Notes under the pieces: generated by a model
What the model was told of the DNA's origin: nothing
The model's database searches: none
The model's input: only the letters and a program-made list of their open reading frames with translations
Shown here: in pieces, positions 1 to 13,800 of the stretch
How the letters are laid out: every line of letters starts with the position of its first letter
Numbering within the stretch: position 1 is the first letter of the stretch
Position numbers and translations under genes: made by a program
From: Ancistrus triradiatus
Lineage: Eukaryota > Chordata > Actinopteri > Siluriformes > Loricariidae
Direction: 5' to 3'
Assembly (NCBI GenBank): GCA_025084515.1
Contig: JAJAGP010001660.1
Location: 106,528-170,527, forward strand
DNA length: 64,000 nucleotides

Positions 1-230
1 TAGATTACCTCCTAATAACTACGTCCAATCCCAAATTGAGCAAGCCTAGGGCGACAGTGGCAAGGAAAAACTCCCTAGTTCTAGGAAGAAACCTTGGGAG
101 AACCAAGACTCAAAAAGGGACCCAACCTCCTTGGGCGGCGTAGATGATAAATCTAAGAGCGAACAGCTTATTAAACTGGGCTATGGTGTACGAGGTACAA
201 AGCAACCGAGTTCAGGTCTGCAGTCCTGAA
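1..230 (-). repeat. dispersed fish repeat, family R1
   Basis: Its core (ggcaaggaaaaactccct, aggaagaaacc) recurs inverted at 11832-12032 and 51655-51828 and in part at 62405-62487. It carries no ORF. The family type is not certain; the end with ctatataaataaatctgact looks like a 3' tail. Confidence 0.6.
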
Positions 231-527
231 CAAATTTCACATGATGAGATCTAGAAGTTGTTACAGAATCTTAAATCTTATCATACTAGTGCACTTTATA
301 AATTCTGAAACTACTCATAGTAAAAAATCTATCAACTAATGATGTATTTAATGACCAGCTGATTAATCTACTAAATTTCTCATGAAAACAGCCTACAGCT
401 ATTGTTTGACAGCTGCTATTACAAAGAAAGGAAATGTAAAAGTGAATATGTTCAGTATTTCAAGCTATCTTAACAGAAAGATAGCTTTTTTTTTTTTTTT
501 TTGTCAACATTATAGAATATAGATTGT

Positions 528-707
528 GGGGACTGTGGTAGCCAAGTACTGGACTATGGACCAGAAGGTCCAGGGTTCAAATCCCTCCTCTGCCAAGCTG
601 CCACTGTTGGGTCCTTGAGCAAGGCCCTTAACCCACAATTGCTTGACTGTATCAACTGTAAGTCGCTCTGGATAAGGGCGTCTGCTAAATGCTGTAAATG
701 TAAATGT
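528..707 (+). mobile_element. tRNA-derived SINE (family S1)
   Basis: Starts gggactgtggtagcc, has a box B-like ggttcaaatcc, and ends in the conserved tail ggataagggcgtctgctaaa followed by tgtaaatgtaaat. Preceded by a poly-T run (487-502). Intact-looking copy. Confidence 0.85.
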
Positions 708-1095
708 AGAGACATGGATTGAACAGAAATGGCAGGGAAAGTGTCTGTAGTGTCTGGTTTTCAGAGTCAGCTTAAGCATGCTTACTGCACATAAGCTTGT
801 TGAAGTGTAAATTCTACTAAGTCTCCTAATGTTATGTTGCCTGACAATGCAGTGAGAATTGCTTATCAAGCGAGGGCAACATTGCGATTTCAAATATAAT
901 ACATAGATCAAAATGAGATCTGAACTACAATTTTAATATTACCATGACTGGGTTTAGTTCTGTATAAGATAAGTAGTTATTGTATAAGTCATCATATAAG
1001 TCTAAGAATAAAAGAAGAGAGAAAAAAGGTAATTTATATGAGCATTACAAGATCAAAAATCTTATTCATTTGTTTTACCTGTGTGTAATTAACAG

Positions 1096-1810
1096 GGGCC
1101 ACCAGGTTCACCAGGCTACAGAGGAGACCCCGGTCCCAAAGGAAGACCTGTAAGAAATAGCAGAAACCTTCCTTAAATCTATACAATAACAGATATGTAA
1201 ACGTTTTCATGTAATGACATTTTTTATTATGTCTTGGATGTAGGGTGCAAGAGGCCAAGCAGGATATGATGGAGAGCCTGGTGTTCCTGGACAGCCAGGA
1301 GAACCTGGGCCACCAGGCCATGCTCCTGGTGTAAGTACTGCAAACAATAAATATTCTAAAAATTTGCTAGCATTAAATAATAAAAATGGCTATTTGACTC
1401 AGAAGGCCAAGGCTGGAAGTCAGAAACAATGCACATTTTGGAACAGCCTTATGGGAAATCTGAGGAAGTCTTTAAAGGTTAAACCAACATGTTGAACTTG
1501 TACTCTATCACAACTCCAATTCAATCGAAGAAATAAACATGCATTGCTTCAGACAAAATAGACAGTATGTGATGAGTCAGCAGTCTGTTTATATTACTGC
1601 CCAGTTATATACATGTTCAGTATGTTATAGATCTTCTTTTAGATCACATTATGAGAATATCAGCATTTCATTGGATTCTTTGCTTTTTGTGGAATAAGGC
1701 CTCATCTTTACCTAAACATTCTTTGTTTTTAGGGCCAGCTGTCCTCACAGATGGCTGGGGGATTTGATTCAAAGGCAGTAGGCCAAATGGCAATGATTCC
1801 TGGACAAAGA
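1096..1810 (+). CDS. col5a2: col5a2 N-propeptide collagenous domain and N-telopeptide (3 exons)
   Basis: Exons 1096-1149 (54), 1244-1330 (87) and 1733-1810 (78). The first two encode the minor collagenous Gly-X-Y stretch of the N-propeptide (GYRGDPGPKGRP, then GYDGEPGVPGQPGEPGPPG). The third, the junction exon, leaves the triplet pattern (SSQMAGGFDSKAVGQM) and ends in GQR, the first triplet of the main helix. The Lys in FDSK is the expected telopeptide cross-linking residue by family position (inference). The order and spacing match human COL5A2, which is why upstream exons are assumed to lie left of position 1. Confidence 0.93.
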
Positions 1811-4800
1811 GTAAGTGATACAAATGCTGCAAGTCAGTTGAATTCAACAGGTATGGGTTGGCAAAAAAGATCAGCAATATATCATATAATAGAATTAATT
1901 AGACTACTAACTAGACTAGACTTGCAGTCCACCTAGAGCAGTTTGGTGTATAATACCAGCAATACCATGTTGGATTATAGCCATTTGTTGACCTGTCTTG
2001 GATTATAGCCAGTTTCTATTGCCGGTGGACCCCTGTAATTGTAATGTTTTTAAATCAATCAATCAATCAATCAACATTTATTTATATAGTACCTTACAAC
2101 AACAGAAGTCGACCAAAGTGCTGTACATAATCAGAATATATTAAACGATCTTCCTAGGGTGAAGCAGGAACAAGAGGACCACCAGGACCAAATGGTCTGC
2201 AAGTAAGTCATAATTTTAAAAGACTGATCAACTTTGTTCAACCTTAGGTATCTAGCAACCATTAACTTTACTTCTTTTCTTACTTCAGGGGCCGGCTGGA
2301 CCACAGGGACTCCCAGGAGAAGCTGGAGATCCTGGGCAGATGGTACGTATTACCACAGTAGTGGAGTAGTGAATGCCTCAGCACCACCTGGGTGCCCGTG
2401 ATATTTATATTAGTTGTGAGTAAAATATCCTCTTACAAAATGTAAAATGTGAAGCATGCAGCAGTGCTCAATGCCACATCGGCACTGAAGGGAAACTATG
2501 GTGCTTCTAAGTGGGATGGCAGTAAAGTTGGCAACACATTGTTGGGACATAACTAGGCCATTTCCATCTTTGGCCAGGAGAACAAGAGAGCATAATTTGC
2601 CCTGCTTTCAGAATGGGAGAGAGTATTCTTGTTACCACTACCAATCAGTGGTAGTCATTTGCATGCATCTAGCTGTATTATAATAGAACTGCAATCTGAA
2701 AAGAAGGGTTTGCTGGACACATGTCAAGGGGGAATCACATGCAAGCAGACCCTCATTGGTTCATGACTGTCAGGTCATGAGGTGATAGAGGGCACTAGGA
2801 GGCGGGAACTGGCAAACTTCTTGACCTCTTCAAATGTTACCAGATTCTCTTTCTGGAATGTTTTAGAATTCTGTTTTGCATGTTTCTTCTTGAACCCATC
2901 CCACATTTTCCTGACATTATCAAGATCAATCATTGGCATGGAGATTTCCACCTTCACTTTCTTTGTGTTGTCTTACTCCTATTGGCTGTATATCCCCAGG
3001 AAACACAAAACACAGTACTTTCAAGGTCCTACTTTATCCTATGGTTGTATGGTACCTTTCCACTTTCATTAAACATGGCAGTGACAGAAATAAAATCTCT
3101 CACATTTTGTTGCATCAATTACTTCAACAAATCATTCAGAACACTGCAATCTATAAAGGTATGGCAGTGATATAAAGGCCGGGTACTAGTGTGGTAAGCT
3201 TCTTATCACATACGTGACCTCAGTTCAAGTATAAGACTGTGGTGGCACAATAGTTAAGGTACTGGATGACGGATCAGAATGTCTGATCAGTAGTCAAGCT
3301 GCCACTAATGTGTCCTTGAGCAAGACCCTTAACCATTCTTTACTACGTTTGTAAGATAGTATATTTATATCATTTAGCAAACGCCCTTATCCAGAGCAAA
3401 TTACAATTGATACAGTCCTACAATCCAAGCAATTGTGGCTTAAGGGCCTTGCTCAAGGAACCAGCAGCTTTGTAGAGGTGGGATTTCAAAGCTGAACCTT
3501 CTGGTCCATAGTCCAGTACCTGTGGTGACCTAGTGGTTAAGGTACTGGACTATGGACCAGAAGGTCTAGTGGTTAAGGTACTGGAGCTATAAATTGCTCT
3601 GGAAAAGAGAGTGTGCTAAATTACTAAATGTAAATATCTTAAAATTCATGTTCTTTGTTTTTAGGGACCTGCAGGTACAAGGGGACCAGAGGGCCCTCCA
3701 GGAAAGCCTGGGGAAGATGTAAGTAAAGCATTCAATTAGCATATGCCAGTCTAGACATGTGCATGCTCATCTATGGCACATCTGAAAATAAATGCAACAG
3801 CATGTGAAGCCGAGTTTTTTTTTTCCAATTCCAATGTTTTCTAGGGAGAAGCAGGAGTATCAGGAAGTTCTGGAGAGAAGGGATTCCCAGGATCTTCGGT
3901 AGTCTTTTAGTCATTTATCATACTGCATCAGCAATATCACTGGAAGGATTTGTATTAACATTAGACATTACTTTCTTTATTTCTGCATTTAGGGAGCAAG
4001 AGGTTTTCCTGGGACACCAGGCCCTCCTGGGCTGAAAGGTCACAGAGTGAGTATATTGTACATTATTCATTTGAAGGTTTTATTACTGTAAATTGGTCAA
4101 TTAATTACTTTTCACGAACCATCGAACTGGCCTCTGGACATGAACTTTCCCGACCCTGTTGAGTGAATGCAATAACTCCTCTCCTTCTGAGCGTAATAAC
4201 CTCACTCATCCTGATTTACTCAGCCCAATGCGCTGACCAGTGGTGCTATATCCTGTCACTAAAGACACTATTTTCCTTTTTTTTTGTGTCATCTTTAACT
4301 CTGAAGCCTTACCTGAGGTGCAGTCTACTTTAAAGAAACGTCATCCCTCTTCCAGGAAAGAGCTACACATTTTCAAGCATTAGGAGTCATACAAAATGTG
4401 ATATTTTTCAATATTGTGATTAAAATTCCCAGTTTTTCAGCCAGTTTAGGGGGAGTTTTATTGTACTTTGAACTAATAATTTTGAAATATATATTTCACA
4501 TTTTACACTATATTTCTAATATACTGTATAATTTTATAATATATTGTATTACTTTATTGTGTTATACTATTTTACTTCAACTGTTTAAACTGTTAAATAA
4601 TAATACATTTTGTGAACCCATCTTCAGTGGCCATTTTATCCTAGACAAGGACACATGGAATCTGGAGCCCATCCCTGGCCAGGAATAGTCAGGAATACGC
4701 ACTGAACAGACCACCAGTCTATTGCAGGGATCACATACTCACTCTTACCTAGGGGCAATTTAGATGATCCAGTTCACTTAACTGCATTATTTGGGATGTG

Positions 4801-7800
4801 GGAGGAAACACATGGGCTGAAGGCACATGCCAAACTTTACAAGCAGTAACTGAAAACATCTGACAAAAATCTGGGTGACTTAACTATGCAGTACTTACTC
4901 TTCCTATAGTGCCACATGATCATCCATCAATAATGGTGAATGATACTTGATAGGAAACAAAGTTAGACCAAAAAGAAACAGAATTAAACTCCAACAATCA
5001 AATAATCAGAAACCATAAATGTAACCAAATCTATGGATCTAGACCAGATCTAACCAGCTGTAACCAAAATACGAAAGGCAAGCATGTGATATAATACATT
5101 AAATAAGTATATATAACTTTAGCTAAGCCCTAAACAAACAAAATCTAAACCCAATATTGTAGTAACTTATGATTCATTGTTGGGCCAAAATCCTGTTCAG
5201 ATTCGTGTTCATTCTGCAGACTATGATGTGCACCCTAGTGGTTGATTGTGGAACTAATTTTGCACAATTCATTCAATGTCTTTGTTTGCGTGTCTCTCAG
5301 GGACACCAAGGTCCGTCTGGTCAAAAAGGAGAACATGGAGCAGTTGGATCTAAAGTACACAGCTTTGTTCATCGTTTGTTCATTATGCAGTAAATGCAAT
5401 TTAGTTACATTATAATTATATGGTATTCAGAGTGTTGAGTTTTTATTTGTTTGCTCCTCAGGGTGAATCTGGTGGACCTGGATCAATGGGCGCACCTGGA
5501 CCCATGGTTAGCAAATTTAAAATGACACTATACATCATGTCACAGATGAAGTGTATCTATTATCAATGCAGAGACCCATCAGCCTTTCAGAAATAAGAAA
5601 TAAAAATAAATACATTTCAAATGTAGGGCCCAAGAGGAATGCCAGGAGAGAGAGGACGCCCAGGGCCAAGTGGAGCACCTGTGAGTAAAAAGCATATTTA
5701 GTATGCTGGATTTTCAGTACAACAATCATTTATGTCAGTTCCAGCAATGTTGATTCTACACTAAACTATTGCCTTGAAGCAACTTGAATGAAGTAAATAA
5801 TTGATATTAAACTTCACATAATTTGTCCAAAATACACATAAAAATATATGACCCTTAATTACATTCAAATCTGAATTTCAGGGTATGCGTGGCTCTCAAG
5901 GAAACGTCGGCAAGCCAGGTCCAATGGTAAGGCATCACTTACCCAACACATCCACTGACTGATGAAAGACCTTGAATTTTTTACATTGATCTTTGAACCT
6001 TTGCCTATGTTTAGGGTCCATTGGGAACTAATGGACCGCCAGGCTATCCAGGTGCTCCGGGTATGAAGGTAAGTGATGAAAAAGTGCAATTTTTTTGCCA
6101 TTGTTACACAGGAAAATGACAATCTATTGTCAAACGTTGCTCGTCATTTTTTGTTAAGTACATTTACATTTACAGCATTTAGCAGACGCCCTTATCCAGA
6201 GTGACTTACAATTGGTACAGTCTTACAATCCAAGCAATTGTGGGTCAAGGACCCAACAGTGGCAGCTTGGCCGAGGTGGGATTTGAACCCTGGACCTTCT
6301 GGTCCATAGTCCAGTACCTTACCCGCTAGGCTACCACAGTCCCGCTAGGCTACATATGTTCCCTTTAGAGTTGGAATCAGAAATCATTACAAAATTTTAC
6401 ATCAAAACTGCTAACCAGCTATATTATGTTTAACAGGGCCAAGCTGGACCAACAGGAGTTAGAGGTCCAGAGGGACCACAGGGAATAAGGGGAGAAACTG
6501 GAGCACAAGGCAGATCTGGACCAATGGGTTTACAAGTTTGTATTCCATCTACTTTCATATTTTCAGCTCACATAATTAATCAAGATTTTCTTTTGTGTGA
6601 CCTGTTTGTATTTCATTTTGAACAATACAGGGTCCAATGGGTACTGATGGAGGTCCAGGAGCCAAAGGGCCAGTGGTATGTACCAGCAGAACACCAATGA
6701 TTATAATATCCTGTAACAAAATAATTATGCCTAACATTAGACTCAACACTAAAAAACAAAAATGGATGTGGTTATTTTCTACAGGGTACTATTGGGCCAC
6801 AAGGACCTGTTGGTTTGTCAGGCCCAAATGGTCCACCAGGACCACAGGGAAGCACTGGGCAGCCTGGAATTAAAGGACACGTGGTAAGCATTCTGCTGTT
6901 CGCTGGTCTGTAGCTTTGGCTTATTCTGATTATTACATTTGAAGGAAATTATATTTTACTCTATTTTCATTCATTGAACTTGCTATTATTTTCTGCAAGG
7001 TTAGCATGTGTGTCCAGAGATGCCTTAGATCACTGTTCTTTGCTGACAATGTGGCCTTACAAAGTTGTAGCGCTTCAAGGCTGTTTGATTACTATTGTTG
7101 TAAAAATGTTTTTTTTAGTCATTGCTGCCTACCTGTTAGGTCAAACACATCTGGCCATTCTCCTCTGACCAGTAAGGCATCTCTCATCAACCAGCATTTC
7201 CCCTCATAAAACTGCAAATTACTGGATGTTTCTTGTTAATCTAGAGATTGTTGGCATGACATTACAGGAGATATTTCCATTACAGTGTGTGGTATGAGCA
7301 TCCGCTGGGGAATTTGAAGAGTATCTGCATGATTTGATGCGACTGTCCTAATAAAAATGGCAGATATAGTATTGTTGTCTGAGATTGAGCTGAACGTTCA
7401 GATATTTAAAAGCATTGCCCTTTCATTACCAGTCATATTTGTACTTTTCTAAATCAATTCTAAATTCTGTGCACAGTAATTACTTTTTAGATTAGGTTAC
7501 TGTGGGCATACTCCCCCATTAGCCCTGGAAAATGACTGTTTGGTTTTCTCTCATTTGTCATTATTTTGAGCAAAAACAATTCAAATGAACCCAAAGTCAA
7601 AGGAGACTGGGTTTATAAACATATAATCCAGTACTGCTAGAACAGAGGCAGCAGAAAGCATAACTATTGTGTGCCTGTATCCATTCAGATTTACAGTGGG
7701 CTGTATGTGATAGGAAAAATGAAAGATCGTCCTGATGTAAATTCCATTCCATCAACTGAAGAGTTCAGAGACATGCATTTAGAGTCTGTTTTATCATCCA

Positions 7801-10800
7801 GAGCCTTAAAGATGAGGATTAGAACATAATTAGAGATACAATCTGTAATTAAGCTTTATCTCTGTTTAGGGAGATGTTGGTGTTCCTGGATTTAAAGGAG
7901 AAGCTGGACCTAAGGGAGAATCAGTAAGTTTTCATTAGATGACTGGATGGAGTTGGAGGCACTGATAAGGTGAAAAAGGATTAAGAACGTATAGTAAATA
8001 ATGCAATATAATGGCTGTACTTCATATTGTAGGGTCCTTCTGGAGCACAAGGAGTGCTTGGACCTCGGGGAGAAGAGGGAAAGAGAGGGGCTAGAGGCGA
8101 TCCTGGATCTGTAGGCCCACATGGACCTGTTGGTGAGAGAGTGAGTCATGTGTTCTCTTCTTTATTTTAAAATTCCATCAACATCTATTATTACTGGTCA
8201 GATGAAACTGTTTGTTATGGATTAATGCCAGAATATCTGTTTACTTAATACTGTAGGGGGCTCCTGGAAATCGGGGTTTCCCTGGTCAAGATGGATTACA
8301 AGGAGCCAAGGTAGGTCAATAACCAACGTGATAGAGGATAAATCAATCTACTGATCAGGTGATAATGGATGTCTTTATTTTACTTAATGCTTTTGTAAGG
8401 GTGCACAAGGTGACCGTGGAATATCAGGAATATCTGGCCCCAAGGGTTCCACTGGAGATCCTGGCAGGACTGGGGAACCAGGCTTACCAGGCGCAAGGGT
8501 AAAACAAACAAAAATCCTTTTGCTTAGTTTAATATACACTTATTAATCAGTTGTTTGATGGATAAATTCTTATGCATGAATTTCATTATTCTTATTTACC
8601 TCTTGTTTCTCGTAGGGTTTGACCGGAACTCCTGGTGTTCAGGGTGCTGAAGGAAAATCAGGACCCGGAGTAAGTATAGATTTCACAGCCCTAAATTTGC
8701 ATTTAATTGGTAATTTAATGTATTATCAGTTGTTCTCTGGGAAATTATGTAGGCAACATTTAACATTCCTTGCTCTATGTAAAGAATATAAGACCAAACA
8801 GATATAACTCAATGATTGTCTTGAAATGCCTTCAGAATTTAAACTAAATTGCTGACATTGATCAATTTCAGTCAAGTTCTCTATGCTTACTATAGGGTCC
8901 AACAGGTGAGGACGGACGTCCAGGACCTCCAGGGTCTATTGGAACTAAAGGTCCAGAAGGACCAATGGGACTACCTGGCCCTAAAGGCTTCAATGTGAGT
9001 TACCCTTATAAAAAATTCCATTCTTAACGTTTTTACTGTTTTGTTGTTCCCTGAAAATCTAATAATGGTCTAATTTAGGGAGATCCAGGAAAACCAGGTG
9101 AGCAAGGATCACCAGGCTCTCCAGGGCAGCGAGTGAGTAATGTTATTAATTGCTGCAACACCTTTCCACATTCTAAAAAAATCAAGCTTACTGATGTCAT
9201 CACGTAACACGTGTTGTGTAGGGTGCACCTGGGAAGGAAGGAGAGGTTGGTCCTGTCGGTCCCGCTGGTCCTCCAGTAAGTAGTCTCTTAAGCATGTATT
9301 TTAACATTTGTATTGCACCAACACAAAAGGTAGCCAAATCAACACTTGATGCATTACTCCAATTCTCCAGGGACCAGCAGGTGACCGAGGAGAACAGGGT
9401 CCTCCTGGAATGCATGGCTTCCAGGTGAGCTATTAATAATAGCTGTTTAATGATAAACGTTTAGATTTTGATTATGTATTTGTAGCTAAGCCTTCTGCTC
9501 AGCATGTGATCCTCTTCATCACTGTGACTTAGGGACTACCTGGACCAGCAGGCCCTGTAGGAGAGGGAGGGAAGCCTGGGGACCAGGCAAGTTTCTATAA
9601 TTCATCAATTATATGAACTGTTAGTTCAAAGTTGTTTGACATAACACCATTATGTTTTTTTCTGTTTAGGGTATTCCTGGTGAGGGAGGCCCCACAGGAC
9701 CAATTGGACCAAGAGTAAGTTATGCTTTCTGCTTTATAACTTACAGCAGACATGCTGTAGAAAATCTGCTTCAGCTTTTAGCTTCCTGGGGCTTTTGACC
9801 CTGGATGGTTCCGGAGCTACACCATGTGTATGGATCAGGATGGAAGTTCACATCTGCTCACATTCCTGAGGGATAAATCAGATTTTAAGGGTTTTCTCTG
9901 TCTACTACTTTTGATACTTTTTTTTACAGTTTTACTTTTGATTCTGATACAGTTTTCAGGCAGCTGAACAGGCCGAGCAGTTAATGCTCAAAGCTGTCTG
10001 TGGTTTTAGAATCTATTATATAGAATACTACAACAGAGGGTTCTTAGAAGAACAATGTCTAAAAATGTCTATTTCACTTTCAAAAATTGTGGGTAGTCAA
10101 CAAACACCATTTAGACTTTTAAAGAGCCATTCTGAGGCACCACAGCCTTTGGAGTACCAAATTAACTTTATGGCCATAAAGAAGTGTGAAATAATTGCAC
10201 CTTGGTTATAGAGGGTGCAGTCTTTGTTTTCTAGGCTGGTAAATTATTCAGAAACAAACAGATGCTTTAACCCTATACGTACCTATCTGTGATAGGGAGA
10301 GCGTGGAACTCCAGGAGAGAGAGGGGAGCTTGGACCTCTTGGATTGCAAGGAGCCAAGGGTATCCCAGGAGCACCTGGACCAGATGGGCCAAAGGTAAAC
10401 TACATTTACATTTACATTTACAGCATTTAGCAGACGCCCTTATCCAGAGCGACTTACAATTGATACAGTCTTACAATCCAAGCAATTGTGGGTTAAGGGT
10501 CTTGCTCAAGGACCCAACAGTGGCAGCTTGGCAGAGGTGGGATTTGAACCCTGGACCTTCTGGTCAGGGTCCAGTACCTTATCCACTTGTCTACCACAGT
10601 CCACTAAAACAGTATTACAATTTAAATTTAAAACAATCAATGATTTGTCTTAGAACTATGGCTAATACATCGTCTTCCGATCACAGCTTTATTTTACGAC
10701 CTTACTAATGCATTACATTATTACACAGGGAAATCCTGGACCAACTGGTGGTGTGGGTGATTTGGGGCCTCCAGGTCTTCAGGGAATGCCAGGAGAAAGA

Positions 10801-13800
10801 GGAATCTCTGGTCCTCCTGGTCCTAAGGGTGATAGAGTAAGTAAAACCAAGATAACTCAAGTGCATGTGTTATGTTCAGCTACTAGAATTCACGCTTGAT
10901 TTTAAATTCACAGGGTTCAGTAGGAGAGAAGGGGTCAGAAGGCACTCCTGGAAATGATGGCGCAAGAGTAAGGAACTACTTCTTCTGTATTATAGTGAAG
11001 AAACTGAATCATTTTCTTTCGATGATAAGATTATATGATTACACAACCACAAAGCAAGGACACTTCATTTTGCTACTAGGAATCCTGAGCTACGTCTGAG
11101 TATAAAGAATGTGGAATGAATATAGATGTGGATGTTGGCACAGTTTGACTTTTGAGTGAACGACTATAAACGAATTTTTCAGGAGGCTTGTGTTAGCTTG
11201 TCCAACCACACATATACTGCTTACCACCTCAGGTTATTTGACTTCTTATAAAGGGACGATTACCTAATATAGTATTGTGTGACTCTCACAGGGACTTCCA
11301 GGACCACTTGGCCCTGCAGGTCCTCCTGGCCCAAGCGGTGAAAAGGTATACAGATTTGTTCTCAGATTTTCAGCAAATCTTGTTTAACAACCATACATTG
11401 TTAAAGTCAATCAGAAATTAACATATGCTTTGTACAGGGGGAACCAGGCCCTAAGGGACCACCTGGACCTCAGGGTTCGAGAGCAATGCCTGTGAGTTAA
11501 CATTTATGCTCTAAAATGGATATAATTCTCTTTTTTTGTACAAACTGTACATACACACACAATGCTTAATGTTTCAGGGATCTCGTGGTGAGCCTGGACC
11601 TACGGGTGCTGTCGGCTTTCCTGGACCACCTGTAAGTTAAAAATGTTTTAATTTTGAAATCATACTGCATCCACTATTGTTGTCAAATACCAAAAAGTTA
11701 CTACATTAATCCACTAATGGATGACCCAGCAAAACATTTGGAATGTACTTGGTAAAATGCTAATTCTGTCCAATATTTATTTGTTTTCGCTATTATCATA
11801 TATGCAATAGTTTTAAAAGAGAACCATATAGGATGGTTCCCCTTTTGAGTCTTGTTCCTCAAAAGGTTTCTTCCTTGTAGCATTTAGGGAGTTTTTCCTT
11901 GCCATTGTTACCCTAGGCTTGCTCTATTTGGGATTGTGCTTAGATAATAGAAGATAATCTAAAATTGTAATGCTGCATTGAGGCAATGCTCCATTGTGAA
12001 AATGGCCATAGAGGTAAATCTGACTTTGACTAATCTTGTCCAACACCAGGGTCCTGATGGTCAACCTGGAGTGAAAGGAGAACCAGGTGAGCCAGGACAA
12101 AAAGGAGATGCTGGATCTCCTGGACCTCAGGGGTTGGCTGGACCTCCAGGACCTATGGTAAGTGTAAAGCAATGCACCAAAAAGATGTGTCCTTAAGACT
12201 CAACCTTGTCTACACATGACCATGTCTGAATGTGTTTTCCAGGGCAATGTTGGTGTGGGTGGACCAAAGGGTGGTAGAGGGACACAAGGAGCACCTGTGA
12301 GTAGCATCAAAGAAAAAAATATTCTCAGGACTTTCTATATAACAAATATAACTACTACATTAAACCTAACATTTAACTAATACATTGCTTGATTTTTGCT
12401 ACAAGTTATAAGCAAACGCTATGTATTTTTTCAGGGTCCAACTGGTTTCCCTGGATCTCCTGGAAAAGTCGGTCCACCAGGTCCAACTGTGAGTATACGA
12501 GAAATACTTAACTAATTTTGTTTGCCAAATACACAAAAACTGCATTAAACTATAAAATAACTGCATTGGTGGTGAAATGTTTTGTCTTGTAGGGTCCTGT
12601 CGGTCAGCCTGGTCCTATTGGACCTCCTGGAAAAGAGGGTCCAGCTGGACTTCGTGGAGACCACGGACCACCAGGACGCCAAGGAGAGAGAGGATCTCCT
12701 GGGCCTGCTGGAAGTCCTGGAGATAAAGGTGATCCTGGAGAGGATGGGCCCACGGTGAGCATCCTAAAGGAATACTTTATTTAATGTCGCTCAGATGCTA
12801 ACTGGTAATCCATTGTAGTGGTCATATAATTGTAATGTATTTGACTACTTTGTGTTCGCATGAGGTTGACTAAAGTAAACCCACTTCTGTATAGGGTCCT
12901 GATGGTCCACCAGGACCTGCTGGAACAGTAGGTCAAAGAGGAATTGTGGGTCTTCCTGGACAGAGAGGAGAGCGTGGAATGGCAGGGTTACCTGGGCCAG
13001 CAGTAAGTCTGTTGTACACAACAATAAAGAAATGATTAAACACATGCATGTATGCACACACTTGCTATTTTCTTACTCACATTAAGTGTATTGCCAAATT
13101 GTGTACAGTACTGTGGAAAAGTCTCGGCCACCATTAGATTAGATATGCCATTGTTTTAGCAATGGTATAATGACCATATCTAATTATTAATCAGTCTCTT
13201 TATTATAATACAACCAGAATATTGTATGTTGTATAAAAAAAAATGGATCACAAATCAGAAAAAATGCTTCTAAAGGCTACTGTGGCATGTATTTAGTGTG
13301 ACCTCCCCTTACACTTATAAGCAATAGCATCATCTGGTGGCTTCATCTGGATGCCAAGTTGACCCTTCTACAGTCTGCAGAAGCTTGACCAGGAATGTTT
13401 TTTTTTATTTAAGGGTAGCAGCCAAGAAACCACTTTTTCAGAAGGGGAACAGGGTGAAAAGGCTAAGATATAATAAAGCTCAAAAGATTTGAATGAAGAT
13501 CAGTGGAAAAGAGGATTATGGAGTGATGAATCCAAGTTTGAAATTTTTGGGTCCAGTCATCGACAAGATGTTATATATGGTCATCATACCATTGCTAAAA
13601 CAACAAATCTAATGGTGGCCTAAGACTTTTGCACAGTACTGTACATCTATATACATGATGTAGACTATCAGTCAGTGTCTGAATGTCACGCAATTGAAAA
13701 GATCTACTGCTTTGTGAACTTGCCGTAAAAGATTTCATTGTATCTTTTAAAGGGCCCACCTGGTAAATCAGGAACACCAGGATCTCCAGGAGATAAAGGA

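Noticed and set aside
510..911. A 133-residue minus-strand ORF.
   Set aside because: It reads through the S1 SINE at 528-707 in reverse; similar sequence appears in other SINE-derived ORFs.
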